Assembly (NCBI GenBank): GCA_964368625.1
Contig: CAYJBH010000005.1
Location: 43,920 to 107,919, forward strand
Direction: 5' to 3'
From: CAYJBH01 sp964368625
GTDB taxonomy: Bacteria; Bacillota; Clostridia; Oscillospirales; Ruminococcaceae
DNA length: 64,000 nucleotides
Shown here one piece after another: positions 41,470-52,200 of the stretch (within the stretch, counting starts at the first letter, position 1; every line of letters starts with the position of its first letter). A model generated the notes under the pieces. The model was given only the letters and a program-made list of their open reading frames with translations. It searched no databases and was not told the origin of the DNA. Made by a program: the position numbers and the translations under genes.

Positions 41470-42549
41470 ATGGAAAACCGAAGTAGGATAATGGTGGTAG
41501 ACGATAACGTTACCAACCTAAACATTGCAAGAAAGGCGCTTGAGGATGAGTATAATGTTATGCTCATTCCAAGCGGTGAAAAAGCGCTTGAGGTATTAAA
41601 TAAAATTCAGCCTGATTTAATACTGCTGGATATAGAGATGCCGGGCCTTGATGGCTTTGCTGTTATTAACCGAATTAAGGCGATGGCGGCACCAACGTGT
41701 GATATCCCTGTTATATTTTTAACGGCAAAAGCCGAGGCTGAGAGCGAATTTGAGGGGCTTAATCTTGGTGCTCTTGATTATATTATTAAGCCATTTTCAG
41801 TGCCCTTGCTGCTAAAGAGGGTAGAACTTCACCTAAAGCTTGCAAAGCAACAAAAGGAACTGCTTCGATATAGTAATAACCTTGAAGAGATGGTTCAGGA
41901 TAAAACTAAGGATATTATAGAGCTTCAGTATGCCATTGTTTATGTAATGGCAGACATGGTTGAACGTAGAGATGGCTCAACAGGCGGGCACCTTTCCAGA
42001 ACACGAAGGTTTATGAAGGAGCTGCTCGATGAGGTTGTAGACAAAGGTATGCACACCGAGTTGTTGGAAGGAATTGATAACGAGATGTATGCTCACGCCT
42101 GCCAGATGCATGATGTGGGCAAAATTTCCATTCAGGATGGGATACTGTTAAAGCCCGGAAAATTAACCGCTGATGAGTTCGAGATAATGAAACAACATGC
42201 AGCAATGGGCGCCGATGCAATTATAAATGCACTTAATAGTATTAAGGATGCTATGTTCTTAGAGGTAGCCGCAGAGTTTGCCAATACCCACCATGAAAAA
42301 TGGGATGGAAGCGGTTATCCTAACGGGCTAAAAGGAGATGAAATACCTATAACCGGTAGACTGATGGCTATTGTAGATGTCTATGATGCACTTATTTCTG
42401 AGCGCCCTTATAAGTCGGCAATGTCGCATGAGAAGGCAATCGAAATAATTAAGAATGATAGCGGAACACATTTCGACCCAGCCCTGGTTGAGGTGTTTTT
42501 AGGTATAGCAGATAAATTTAAGGTGATTGCGCAGGAAAACAAGGGATAG
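41470..42549 (+). CDS. Response regulator with HD-GYP output domain
   Basis: A 359-residue two-component regulator. Residues 4-122 are a receiver (IMVVDDNVTNLNIARKAL; phospho-acceptor Asp in LILLDIEMPGLDGF near 52; VIFLTAKAE; IIKPFS). A short coiled coil leads to an HD-GYP domain (about 155-350) with the metal-binding HDVGK near 213, HHEKWDGSGYPNGLKGDEIPITGRLMAIVDVYDAL and the GYP signature intact, so it is probably an active c-di-GMP (or cGAMP) phosphodiesterase. The ATG at 41470 follows GGAG; a GTG at 41467 is possible. It precedes the hybrid kinase by 20 bases and is its likely partner. Confidence 0.94.
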   Translation: MENRSRIMVVDDNVTNLNIARKALEDEYNVMLIPSGEKALEVLNKIQPDLILLDIEMPGLDGFAVINRIKAMAAPTCDIPVIFLTAKAEAESEFEGLNLGALDYIIKPFSVPLLLKRVELHLKLAKQQKELLRYSNNLEEMVQDKTKDIIELQYAIVYVMADMVERRDGSTGGHLSRTRRFMKELLDEVVDKGMHTELLEGIDNEMYAHACQMHDVGKISIQDGILLKPGKLTADEFEIMKQHAAMGADAIINALNSIKDAMFLEVAAEFANTHHEKWDGSGYPNGLKGDEIPITGRLMAIVDVYDALISERPYKSAMSHEKAIEIIKNDSGTHFDPALVEVFLGIADKFKVIAQENKG

Positions 42550-42569
42550 TGTAATTGGGGGAAAGCCAT

Positions 42570-45500
42570 ATGAACGCCGATTTTTCTAAAGAACAGCTAT
42601 TAAATGTTATCAGCATTACCAAGATTGGTCTTTGGTTGTGGAACTTAAAAACCAATTCGGTTCAATATAGCGAGGAGTATGCCGATATTCTCGGCTACGA
42701 TATTAGCGAGCTTGAGCCTACAGTTGAAACATGGGAGGCGGCGGTTTATCCCGATGATCTTGCAGCTACAAATGCAAAGATTGACGAGCATGTAAACGGA
42801 AAAACATCATTTTATGAGTCGGAGTTTCGTTTAATTAAAAAAGACGGCAGCATAATATGGGGGCACGACAAGGGGCAGATTACAGAGTTTGATAAAGACG
42901 GTAAACCTTTAATGCTTTGTGGGGTTTTGCAGGATATTAGTCGTTTAAAAAATGTTGAAACAGAGCTTAAGGATAAGCAAAAAATATTAGATCTTGCCAT
43001 AGAGATAGCAGAGTTTGGAACCTGGCACTGGGATCTAAAAGAAAATAATATTACATATAATAATGTTTTTCTTGAAATGCTGGGGTACAGTAAGGGTGAG
43101 GTTGATGGTTCGATAGAGCGGTGGATGAACTTAATCCATCCAGACGATCTCGAAAGGGTTAACACCGTGCTGGATAGTTATATCTGCGGTGTTACCTCAT
43201 CATATTTTTGTGATATGCGTATGCGGCATAAAGATGGACATTACGTTTGGGCGAGGGATATTGGAAGCATAATAGAGCATGATTCAGAAGGCACTCCCGT
43301 AACGATGGTTGGAGGACATATCAGCATAGATAACCTTGTTAGGCTACAAGAGAGTCAGTCTGAGACGCTAGAGCAGCTAAAGGATTATCAGGAACATCTT
43401 GAAGAACAGATAGAAAAACGAACAAAAGCGCTGGTAGAGCAGGATAAAATGCTGCTGGTTGTTGCTGATATTTCGCAGCAGCTTGTTTCTCCGTATGAAT
43501 TTAGCGCGCTTGAAACCGTTATAGAAAGATGTTTAGGTGAGCTTTGCAGGGCTACAGAACAGGATAGGATTGCTATATGGAAAAATGTATTAATTGATAA
43601 CCGGCTTCACTGCCGTGAAGCGTATTCATATAACTATAAGCTCAAGAGTAATGATGAATATTTACGAGCATTTATTAAGCAAAACAATATAGAAGAACTT
43701 ACCAATGGCATGTTTTCATCCGATAACATAGATGGTTTTATTTCCTATATTTCAAAATATTCAAGCAAGGAAGCACCCGTTAATTACGAGGAGATGCTCC
43801 CTACTTTTTATAGTAGTGTTATTAGCGATAAAACTCTAAACACCCTAACAAAGAACTTAAGCAAGGCAGAACAGTTTTATCTCGGACTTAGCGGTATAAA
43901 ATCGCTTGTTATAGCGCCAATTTATATTAACGGTGAGCCGTGGGGATACATTGGCATTGATAACTGCAACGAGGAGCGACTGTTTACCGATGTTGAAGAA
44001 AATATGTTAAACATATGTGGCTCGCTTTTTGCCAATGCAATATTAAAGGCCGAAACAGCAGAGGAGCTTAGGCTAGCTCATGAAGATGCGTTAATAAGCA
44101 ATCAGGCAAAGAGCAATTTTCTTGCAAATATGAGCCATGAAATCAGAACACCGATGAATGCAATATCCGGAATGGCTGAGCTGATTTTAAGAGAGAGTAG
44201 CGGCGGTAGCTGTGCTGAATATGCGCACGATATAAAACATTCCTGTGATAACCTATTAGCCATTATAAATGATATTCTAGATATATCTAAGATAGAGTCG
44301 GGAAAGCTGGATATAGCTCTTGCAGAATATAATTTAACCTCGTTACTTTACGATGTTATAAACATGACCAGAATGAGGCTTGGCTCGAAGCCGATAAGGC
44401 TATATAGCTATATAGATTCAAAAACTCCATCTCTTGTTATCGGAGATGAAATTAGGATGAAGCAAATACTTATAAATCTACTTAGTAATGCCGTTAAATT
44501 CACCGATAACGGCCATGTTGGCATTAAGCTGTTTGGCGATTATTCTGAAGGGGTTGCATCGCTTTGTTTTGAAATTTTTGATACCGGTGCCGGCATTAAA
44601 GATGAGGACAAGGAGTTGTTATTCAAGGAGTTTGAACGGGTAAATACAACGAAAAACAGAACAATAGAGGGAACCGGTCTTGGGCTTGCTATTACTAAAA
44701 AACTAGTTGATATGATGGGCGGAAGCATCGAACTTGATAGCGTATACGGCGAAGGCTCAACCTTTACGGTAAAGATAAACCAGCCCTATGAAAATTATCA
44801 GCCCATTGCATACTGCGATAAAAAGAAATCTGTGTTGCTATACGAATCGAGAAGACTACAGATAGAATCGATAAAATATAGTGTGGAAAATCTTGGAAGT
44901 GAGTTTGAGGTTTGCACCAATCAATCTGAGCTATATGAGTTCATACAAAGCAGAGAGTTCGACTTTATCTTCACACCAACCTTACATCTAAGTAAGGTTC
45001 GCTCGATAATATTATCTAAAAACTTAAAAACAAAGATAGTTGTATTGTCTGATGGAGCTATGTCCTCCTTCGACGACGATGTGTATAATATAACTTTGCC
45101 GGCAAACTGTATACAGATTAGCGATGTATTTAACAATACCGTTAATGAAGACAGCCAAAGAGGGCCGAGGATAAAATTTGTATCGCCAAGTTCGAGGGTG
45201 CTTTTGGTAGATGATAACCCGGTTAACCTAAAAGTAGCGGCAGGATTAATGTCGCCATACCAGTTTGAGATTGAAACAGCCAGTAACGGGGCGATTGCTG
45301 TGGATATGATAACCGAAAATCATAATTACGATCTTGTTTTCATGGATCACATGATGCCTGAGATGGACGGAATAGATGCTACTGTTGCTATAAGAAAGTG
45401 CGAGGGGGAATACTTTGCAAATCTACCTATAGTGGCGCTAACTGCAAACGCGATAGTTGGAACAAGGGAGTTGTTTATTCAGGAAGGGATGAATGATTTT

Positions 45501-46229
45501 CTATCTAAACCTATAGAAATTAATAAGCTTAATGATATATTAACCCGATGGCTACCAAAAGAAAAACAGCTACCGGCAAAAAATACACCCGATTCGGCAG
45601 AGCAGAACACCGAAACCCTAATTATTAAAGGGTTAAATGTTGCTAAGGGAATAAAGCAGATAGGCGGAAATAAAGAAAGTTACATAGATATATTAAAGGC
45701 CTACTATAGGGATGGGATTAAAAGAATAAAATCGATAACCACTAGCTATGAATCCGATGAATTAAAGTCTTTTAGAACCGAGGTTCACGCAATTAAAAGC
45801 GCAACAGCCTCGATAGGTGGAGAGTCACTCTCAGATAAGGCGAAATTGCTTGAAGAGGCGGCGCATAAGTTGGATAACAGCTATATTGATGCAAACATAA
45901 AACCGTTTTTAAACGAGTTTGATGATTTATTAAATAGCATTGCAGAATCGCTAGAGCTTTCACGTGAAACCAAAAAGGTGATAAAACAGCAGGGGGATAT
46001 TAAGCTTCTTAAAAATGCCCTGCCCGAACTTATGGATGCGGTGGGAATAATTAACATGTCTCAGATAGAGAGGATACTGGCCCTGCTTATGCAGTATAGC
46101 TGGAGCGATGAAATTTTGGTAATGCTAACCGAGATGGATAATCATGTTTCGGTTTATGAATATGATGAGATATTGCCGATAATAGATAACCTTAAAGGCA
46201 TTATCTCCTCCGGTGACGGTGCTATTTGA
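42570..46229 (+). CDS. PAS-PAS-GAF hybrid histidine kinase with REC and HPt domains
   Basis: A 1,219-residue cytoplasmic sensor. Two PAS/PAC domains (about 8-130 and 135-270; each with W...YSEEYADILGY-like and GTPVTMVGGHISIDN-like PAC ends) are followed by a coiled coil, a GAF domain (293-497), HisKA with phospho-His in NMSHEIRTPMNA near 524, and HATPase_c (N-box ILINLLSNAVKFTDNG near 635; DTGAGIKDED). A degenerate receiver (about 750-855) lacks the Asp pocket. A full receiver (868-990; LLVDDNPVNLK, Asp in MDHMMPEMDG near 924) and an HPt (His in VHAIKSATASIGG near 1071) follow. There is no membrane span, so the signal is cytoplasmic. The ATG at 42570 follows GGGGGAAA. Confidence 0.93.
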   Translation: MNADFSKEQLLNVISITKIGLWLWNLKTNSVQYSEEYADILGYDISELEPTVETWEAAVYPDDLAATNAKIDEHVNGKTSFYESEFRLIKKDGSIIWGHDKGQITEFDKDGKPLMLCGVLQDISRLKNVETELKDKQKILDLAIEIAEFGTWHWDLKENNITYNNVFLEMLGYSKGEVDGSIERWMNLIHPDDLERVNTVLDSYICGVTSSYFCDMRMRHKDGHYVWARDIGSIIEHDSEGTPVTMVGGHISIDNLVRLQESQSETLEQLKDYQEHLEEQIEKRTKALVEQDKMLLVVADISQQLVSPYEFSALETVIERCLGELCRATEQDRIAIWKNVLIDNRLHCREAYSYNYKLKSNDEYLRAFIKQNNIEELTNGMFSSDNIDGFISYISKYSSKEAPVNYEEMLPTFYSSVISDKTLNTLTKNLSKAEQFYLGLSGIKSLVIAPIYINGEPWGYIGIDNCNEERLFTDVEENMLNICGSLFANAILKAETAEELRLAHEDALISNQAKSNFLANMSHEIRTPMNAISGMAELILRESSGGSCAEYAHDIKHSCDNLLAIINDILDISKIESGKLDIALAEYNLTSLLYDVINMTRMRLGSKPIRLYSYIDSKTPSLVIGDEIRMKQILINLLSNAVKFTDNGHVGIKLFGDYSEGVASLCFEIFDTGAGIKDEDKELLFKEFERVNTTKNRTIEGTGLGLAITKKLVDMMGGSIELDSVYGEGSTFTVKINQPYENYQPIAYCDKKKSVLLYESRRLQIESIKYSVENLGSEFEVCTNQSELYEFIQSREFDFIFTPTLHLSKVRSIILSKNLKTKIVVLSDGAMSSFDDDVYNITLPANCIQISDVFNNTVNEDSQRGPRIKFVSPSSRVLLVDDNPVNLKVAAGLMSPYQFEIETASNGAIAVDMITENHNYDLVFMDHMMPEMDGIDATVAIRKCEGEYFANLPIVALTANAIVGTRELFIQEGMNDFLSKPIEINKLNDILTRWLPKEKQLPAKNTPDSAEQNTETLIIKGLNVAKGIKQIGGNKESYIDILKAYYRDGIKRIKSITTSYESDELKSFRTEVHAIKSATASIGGESLSDKAKLLEEAAHKLDNSYIDANIKPFLNEFDDLLNSIAESLELSRETKKVIKQQGDIKLLKNALPELMDAVGIINMSQIERILALLMQYSWSDEILVMLTEMDNHVSVYEYDEILPIIDNLKGIISSGDGAI

Positions 46230-46354
46230 AATATCTCTTGCAAAGATTAACTTTATATCTCTCAAAACAGAAACTTCGCGATTATTCCCACCGTAGGCGA
46301 TGTCGGGGGCAGTGAAAAAGGCGGAGAAATGCTTCTTTTATAGTGGGGTGATTA

Positions 46355-47329
46355 TTGATCAAGTTAGGAAATTTAAGCTATGGCGGGGTTATGGCGAACT
46401 ATCGCTGTACTGCCGCCTGTAGGCATTGCCTATATGCAAGCTCACCGAAAAGGGAAGGCGGATACATAACCGAGGATAATGCAAAACGGGTTGCAAAGTT
46501 TTTGAAAATTGGTGGATGCCGCTCGGTGCATATCGGTGGCGGTGAACCATTTTTAAACTTTGAGGGTTTGATAATGCTGATAAACTCGCTAACCGCTGAG
46601 GGGGTTTATGTCGATTACGTTGAAACAAACGGATACTTTGCAAAAAACGAGGATAAGGTTAAAGGATATATAAACCGTCTGCGTGATGTTGGGGTGGATT
46701 CGCTCTGCATCTCGGTTGATCCCTTTCATGCAGAATATGTTCCGCCATCATTGCCGGTTAGGCTATCCGAGCTGTGTGCAAAATACGGCATGGGAAGTTT
46801 TTTGTGGAAACAGCAATATGTTAACAAGCTATCGTTACTAGACATGAATAAAGCTCACAGCAAAGAGGCCTTTTCTTCAATACTCGGCGACGATTATATT
46901 GCAAAAACGGCAAACAGCTATGGCATTAATTTTGGCGGCAGGGCGGTTAACATTGAGGAAGAGTATGCAAAGCCAAGGCCTGTAAAAGAACTGCTTAACG
47001 ATCGCCCCTGTTATTCACTAACCTCTACTGACCATTTTCATATCGATATGCATGAAAAGTTTGTGCCACCAGGTTGTACCGGACTTGCAATACCGTTTAA
47101 CGAGATGGTTAACGGAGTTGACGGTAAAAAATACCCGATATTCAATGCCTTGTTAAACGGCGGCGTTAAAGCGTTATTTGAAATTGCGGTTAAAGAAGGT
47201 GTTAAAATAGAAGAATTTTACACTTCATCTTGCAACCTCTGCTTTAAGCTACGTGAGTCTCTTTCCGAAAAAGAAAGGTATAAAGAACTGTTAGGCGAGC
47301 ATTACAAAGCATCGAGAATGTTCTACTAA
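46355..47329 (+). CDS. Orphan radical SAM protein
   Basis: A 324-residue radical S-adenosylmethionine protein. The cluster-binding motif CTAACRHC lies near residue 18, followed by HIGGGEPFLNFEGL (the GGE motif) near 65 and VETNGYF. Additional cysteines sit at the C-terminal half: DRPCYSL, VPPGCTGLA and SSCNLCFKL, which may hold a second cluster as in SPASM-type enzymes. The start is a TTG with GGGGTGAT upstream; no better ATG exists before the motif. I see no precursor-peptide-like ORF beside it, so a RiPP role is not supported. Substrate unknown. It lies 125 bases after the hybrid kinase. Confidence 0.9.
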   Translation: MIKLGNLSYGGVMANYRCTAACRHCLYASSPKREGGYITEDNAKRVAKFLKIGGCRSVHIGGGEPFLNFEGLIMLINSLTAEGVYVDYVETNGYFAKNEDKVKGYINRLRDVGVDSLCISVDPFHAEYVPPSLPVRLSELCAKYGMGSFLWKQQYVNKLSLLDMNKAHSKEAFSSILGDDYIAKTANSYGINFGGRAVNIEEEYAKPRPVKELLNDRPCYSLTSTDHFHIDMHEKFVPPGCTGLAIPFNEMVNGVDGKKYPIFNALLNGGVKALFEIAVKEGVKIEEFYTSSCNLCFKLRESLSEKERYKELLGEHYKASRMFY

Positions 47330-47406
47330 TGACTTATAATGCTCGCTGTTATTAAATGCCATTCTAATTATCGACATTATTTTACATATAGCTAATTTTA
47401 CTTCGC

Positions 47407-48291
47407 CTAATTTCTAAGCCCAATAAGAAAATCAATGGCATACTGTCCGGGGTTATTTATGCTGTTTTCCTTTAGCTGCTTTGTAGATAGCCCGGTTAAC
47501 TCAGATATTTTATCATAGCTGTATAGATCTCCGTTTTTTTTAATACCTGCATCAACTATGGTAATATATTGATTGTAAACGGTATATACATTACCTAGTG
47601 TAAGTGGGTAGGTGGTGTTTACATACCCATCAAAATAAACCGTAACAACATCACCAAGAGAAAAATCTTCGCTATTTATGCTAATATCCTGTATTTCGGT
47701 ATCAAACCCAACACTCACCGCATCACCGTAGCTTGCAACAAAGCTGTTTTGATCTACGCTAAGAAGCATATAACTTTCGTTAATCTCGGTAACAACACCG
47801 TAAAAGTTTGGTTTATGAGCGTAAATATCATTAATTGTAAGTGGTTTTGTTGTGTAGCTAACAATTATTATTATGATAACTATAAAGCTTGCAAAAAAAC
47901 CGAGATAGTTTCTAACTAACTTTTTTGCCCTAAGCTTAAGTAAAAAATCTGCCATTAATCCGATGAAAATAACGATGCTAAAGCTAGCAAACCAAACAAC
48001 CCACATGGTGTGTATTGGTTTGTTATCAAAAACTATACCCTCACTATCAAAAACAATACCAACAATAACACATAAACCATACCCTAACGTTGTTGTTATA
48101 CTCATAATGTTAAGGTTAAAAACAAACGAGATTATTAAAGCAAAGCCGCCGATTACCCCTATAATTAAAGCGGCATCAGAGCGCCCATGAAGTTCGTTTA
48201 AAGGAGCATAGTGTAGCAGAATAAAGCTTAAAACAAAGATTAAGGTGCTAACTGTATTTTTAACCGTATTAATATTTAGTATCTTTTTCAT
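47407..48291 (-). CDS. Polytopic membrane protein with C-terminal exported beta domain
   Basis: A 294-residue protein I do not recognise. About five hydrophobic segments occupy residues 10-170 (TVSTLIFVLSFILLHYA; AALIIGVIGGFALIISFVF; LGYGLCVIVGIVF; HTMWVVWFASFSIVIFIGLMADFLL; FFASFIVIIIIIVSYTT). The remaining 120 residues are beta-rich (YGVVTEINESYMLLSVDQNSF; FSLGDVVTVYFDGYV), like an OB-type domain outside the cell. The GDVVTVYFDG strand resembles the small protein at 20134. ATG at 48291 has AAGGAAA upstream; a GTG at 48336 is less likely. It is same-strand with the DUF2089 gene and may be in its regulon. Confidence 0.7.
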   Translation of the reverse strand: MKKILNINTVKNTVSTLIFVLSFILLHYAPLNELHGRSDAALIIGVIGGFALIISFVFNLNIMSITTTLGYGLCVIVGIVFDSEGIVFDNKPIHTMWVVWFASFSIVIFIGLMADFLLKLRAKKLVRNYLGFFASFIVIIIIIVSYTTKPLTINDIYAHKPNFYGVVTEINESYMLLSVDQNSFVASYGDAVSVGFDTEIQDISINSEDFSLGDVVTVYFDGYVNTTYPLTLGNVYTVYNQYITIVDAGIKKNGDLYSYDKISELTGLSTKQLKENSINNPGQYAIDFLIGLRN

Positions 48292-48470
48292 CGTAATGTC
48301 TATTTCCTTTTTTGATGCTTTGTGTGATTTCTCCACACCGGTTTACCGGTGGCGAAATTTTGGTTTGGCGTATTGACCGAAAAGCAAAACTCACGTTTGA
48401 AAGTTTGTTTTAAGCTATCTCAGCTGCCTGCACGCTTTATATAAAACTATATAACTGATGATAATATTTA

Positions 48471-48737
48471 TCACTCAAGATCCTGAATATTCATGCGATT
48501 TAACTCTGATTGTTTTTCCTGCCTTTGTTTTTCTATATGCTTTAAAATAAAATATATTAAAAACATAATTGCCGAGGTAATAATTGCATAAATTCCGAAC
48601 ACTACAAAAAAGCATGCAACGATAATAGGCAAAATTAAAGCAAACCTTGAAGCCTTTTTACAAAGATAAAATTCAAATATAAAAAGTAATGCCGGTATTA
48701 TAATTATTGTTAGAGCAAATATTACTGATAATCTCAT
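48471..48737 (-). CDS. Small two- to three-span membrane protein
   Basis: An 88-residue hydrophobic protein with spans at about residues 4-20 (VIFALTIIIIPALLFIFEF) and 32-68 (LILPIIVACFFVVFGIYAIITSAIMFLIYFIL), then a short basic, Gln/Glu-rich cytoplasmic tail (EKQRQEKQSELNRMN). The gene begins 4 bases after the DUF2089 gene, with GGGG-rich upstream bases, so the two are cotranscribed. DUF2089 genes are frequently followed by a small membrane protein, which suggests the DNA-binding-like protein regulates or partners this one. Function unknown. Confidence 0.75.
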   Translation of the reverse strand: MRLSVIFALTIIIIPALLFIFEFYLCKKASRFALILPIIVACFFVVFGIYAIITSAIMFLIYFILKHIEKQRQEKQSELNRMNIQDLE

Positions 48738-48741
48738 AGTG

Positions 48742-49038
48742 CTAAACCCCTTTCGTTTTTTTGTATTCGCTAATTAGTATCTTAGCAGTTTCAAAATCTA
48801 ACCTATCATCCACAGCCAACCTCTTAACAAGAGAAATATATGGCTCAGAAGAGCTATCCTCGGCTATCTGAATTTTTTGGATTAACCTATCCAGCCTTAG
48901 CCGAACGGTTGGGTAGGTAACCTCATACTGGGTTGCAATCTCCTTTAATGAACCGGACGCAAGTAGAAATTTCTTAATAAATATAACATCCTCATCATCC
49001 AGCCCGCTAATCCAATCGGGAACAATATTAATAGCCAC
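48742..49038 (-). CDS. DUF2089 family protein (GTG start)
   Basis: A 98-residue putative regulator of the DUF2089 family. The signature is NIVPDWISGLDDEDVIFIKKFLLASGSLKEIATQYEVTYPTVRLRLDRLIQKI, a helix-turn-helix-like core (GSLKEIA...YPTVRLRLD), followed by a helical tail. I place the start at the GTG at 49038, 6 bases after the near-perfect ribosome site AAAGGAGGTGA; the longer ORF to 49170 would translate through that site and a T-rich leader. It heads a short operon with one or two membrane proteins. Related proteins are thought to be transcription factors, but its target is unknown. Confidence 0.88.
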   Translation of the reverse strand: MAINIVPDWISGLDDEDVIFIKKFLLASGSLKEIATQYEVTYPTVRLRLDRLIQKIQIAEDSSSEPYISLVKRLAVDDRLDFETAKILISEYKKTKGV

Positions 49039-49146
49039 ACAGTCACCTCCTTTAATAATATTAAGTATAACATTTAATATTATTAAAGTCAATAGTAAAT
49101 AATATTTTATATAAATTAAATTTTGTTTTAAAAATATATAACAACA

Positions 49147-49178
49147 AAAGTGCTGTGACGTAACTGTCACAGCACTTT
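49147..49178 (-). terminator. Terminator of the purine operon
   Basis: A perfect 13-bp stem, AAAGTGCTGTGAC at 49147-49159 and GTCACAGCACTTT at 49166-49178, with a 6-base loop, 24 bases after the purL stop codon on the minus strand. Confidence 0.88.
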
Positions 49179-49202
49179 ATAAATTGCCGTAAAAACGAAT
49201 TT

Positions 49203-52200
49203 TTAAAGCTTATAATAGTTAACCGCACCTTCAAACAGCGGCATTGGTTTTGTTAGCGGTATGTTTTTATAAAGGTGTGGCTCTACCCTCTCGCTGTGCC
49301 CCATCTTGCCGTAAACTCTGCCACAGGGGGAGGTTATGCCCTCTATAGCAGCTATACTTCCGTTAGGGTTAAAGGTTATATCCTGTGTTGGTTCGCCATC
49401 AAGGTTAACATATCTTGTTGCTAGCTGGCCTGATTTAGCAAGCTCAACGAGCTGCTGTTCATCACAGCAAAAACGTCCCTCTCCATGCGATATCGGAACA
49501 GAATAGATCTCTCCAATCTCACAGAGCGATAACCATGGGGTATTTTTTTGGCTAACCTCAATCTCGGTCATACGGGATTGATGGCGGCCAATAAAGTTAT
49601 GAGCCAAGGTTGGGTTTTGCGGTAGGCGGTCGGTTATCTCGCCAAACGGAACAAGTCCAAGCTTAATTAATGCCTGAAATCCGTTACAGATACCCAGCAT
49701 TAGTCCATCACGATTTTTTAACAGTTCATTTATCTGGTTAGCAACGGCAGGGTTACGAAGGAAGGAGGTTATAAATTTACCGCTTCCGTCCGGCTCGTCA
49801 CCGCCCGAAAAACCGCCCGGCAGAACAACAACGTTGCTCTTGGCTATCGCCTTTGCAAGCCCGTCTACCGATTCCTTAACCGCCTCGGCTGTAAGGTTGC
49901 GAACAAGGAATATTTCAGCCTCGCCACCGGCACGCTCAACGGCTCGTGCTGTATCCAGCTCACAGTTTGTTCCAACAAAAGCCGGTATTAAAAACCTTGG
50001 TCTTGCCGTTACCGGAGTAACCTTAGGAACATGCCAGCCGCGCTCAACCGGAAGAATCATCGGCATCTCGGCAGTGTTGCTTGAATATTTGGGATAAACA
50101 TCCTCTAAAACATCGTCGTAAACTTTCAAGTATTTTGTTAACTCTTCGTTATTGCCGGCAACATCGCCGGTAAAACTCTCGGTGGTAACACCGATTTTAA
50201 CAGCCCCCTCTACAACCATTCCGGCTTTTACCTCTAGCAGTATACCACCTACACCGGCATCGATATCCTCGGTTAAGCTAAATCCTATCCTGTTTCCGAG
50301 CGACATGGAGAATAATGTTGGAGCTGTACCCTTAAACCCTGTGCTTGCCGACGATAAAATTTTACCGTTCTTTGCAAGCTCGGTTACCGTTTTAAATATT
50401 GAAAGCAGTGACTCACTATTTGGCAGATTGCCATCGTAGCTTGGTTTTAGAAGAAGTATATCGCTTCCTGATTTTTTAAACTCGTTAGAAACAAGGCTAT
50501 CGCCATCACAGATAGACATTGCAAAGGATATTAAAGTTGGGGGAACATCAAGCTTCTCAAAGCTTCCGCTCATTGAGTCCTTACCGCCAATAGCCGCAAC
50601 CTTAAAATCAAGTTGTGCGTTAAGTGCTCCAAGCAGTGCCGCTGTGGGTTTACCGTATCGTGTTGGCTCGCCGGAGGGCCTCTCGAAATATTCCTGGAAT
50701 GAAAGGTAGCACTCGTTGCCATATCCGCCTGCCGCCGCAATCTTGCAGAGCGAATCGGTAACAGCAAGGTATGCACCATCGTAGGGACTTTGCTCTGAAA
50801 CATAGGGGTCAAACCCATAGCTCATAACGGTTGCCCTTTTTGCTCCCGGCAAAAATGCCGCCATAACGTTAGATGGAGTTTTTTGGTATGCTCCGCCAAA
50901 TGGCATAAATGCCGAGGCTGAGCCAATAGTGCTATCAAATCGCTCGCAAAGGCCGGTTTTATCACAGCCGTTAAGGCTTGATACCGATTCCTCCAGTCGA
51001 GTGAAGAATGGTTTAATCTTGCTAGCTGTTACCTTCGGAGTTTCTATCTCAACCTTAACGCTACGTTTTGCACCGTTGGTGTCTAAAAAGCTTCGTTTAA
51101 GTTCTAAAACGGTTACCCCTTCATACAGCATCTTTAACACCGGTGCTTCGGTTATGGTTGCTATAACTGTTGCCTCTAGGTTTTCATCGGCAGCATATTT
51201 TTTAAATTTATCAACATCCTCAGCTGCAACCACCACAGCCATTCTCTCCTGAGATTCACTAATAGCAAGCTCGGTTGCGGTTAACCCTTCGTATTTTTTA
51301 GGAACAGCCGAAAGTTCGATGGTAAGTCCGTCGGCAAGCTCGCCAACGGCAACTGCAACACCGCCGGCACCAAAATCGTTACATCTTTTTATAAGCAGCG
51401 AAGCCTCCGGATTTGCAAAAAGACGTTGAAGTTTGCGCTCCTCCGGTGCGTTACCCTTTTGAACCTCTGCACCACAGCTCTCCAGCGATTCAAGGCTATG
51501 CGATTTTGAAGAACCCGTTGCACCTCCGCAACCATCCCTGCCGGTTCTGCCACCGAGAAGGATAACCAAATCGCCGTCTGCCGGAACCTCTCGCCTTACC
51601 TGCTTTGCCGGAACACAACCGATAACGGCGCCCACCTCTAACCTTTTTGCGGCATAGCCGGGATGATAAATCTCATCAACAAGGCCGGTTGCCAGGCCAA
51701 TCTGGTTGCCGTAGGAGCTGTAACCCTCGCTTGCAAGCTCGCAGATTCTGCGCTGAGGAAGCTTGCCGGGCATCGTCTCTTCGGTTGGCGTTCTTGGGTC
51801 TGCCGCACCGGTAACCCTCATCGCCTGATAAACCCATGCCCTACCGGAAAGTGGGTCACGGATAGCACCGCCGATACAGGTGGCAGCACCACCAAAAGGC
51901 TCAATCTCGGTTGGGTGGTTATGGGTTTCGTTTTTAAACAGCACGAGATAATCTTCATCGCCCACCTTGGTTTTAACGGTGCAGGCATTAATCTCGGGTG
52001 ATTCGTCGATAAGGGGCAAAAGTCCGTCTACCTTTAGGCTTTTAGCACCGATGGTTCCCATATCCATAAGCGTTTCGGGACGGTTCTCTCGTCCAAGACG
52101 CTTTCTCTCCTCTCGGTAGCGCAAAAGTCCCTTTTCAATGTTCTTATCGCTAACCTTAATTTCAGAAAGTTCGGTGGTAAAGGTGGTGTGTCGGCAGTGG

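Noticed and set aside
46230..46354. RiPP precursor peptide beside the radical SAM gene
   Set aside because: No short ORF with a ribosome site and a Cys/Gly-rich core is present on either side.
49039..49170. Longer DUF2089 protein with a hydrophobic N-terminus
   Set aside because: The extension is translated leader DNA with a perfect ribosome site at its end just ahead of the family-consistent GTG start.
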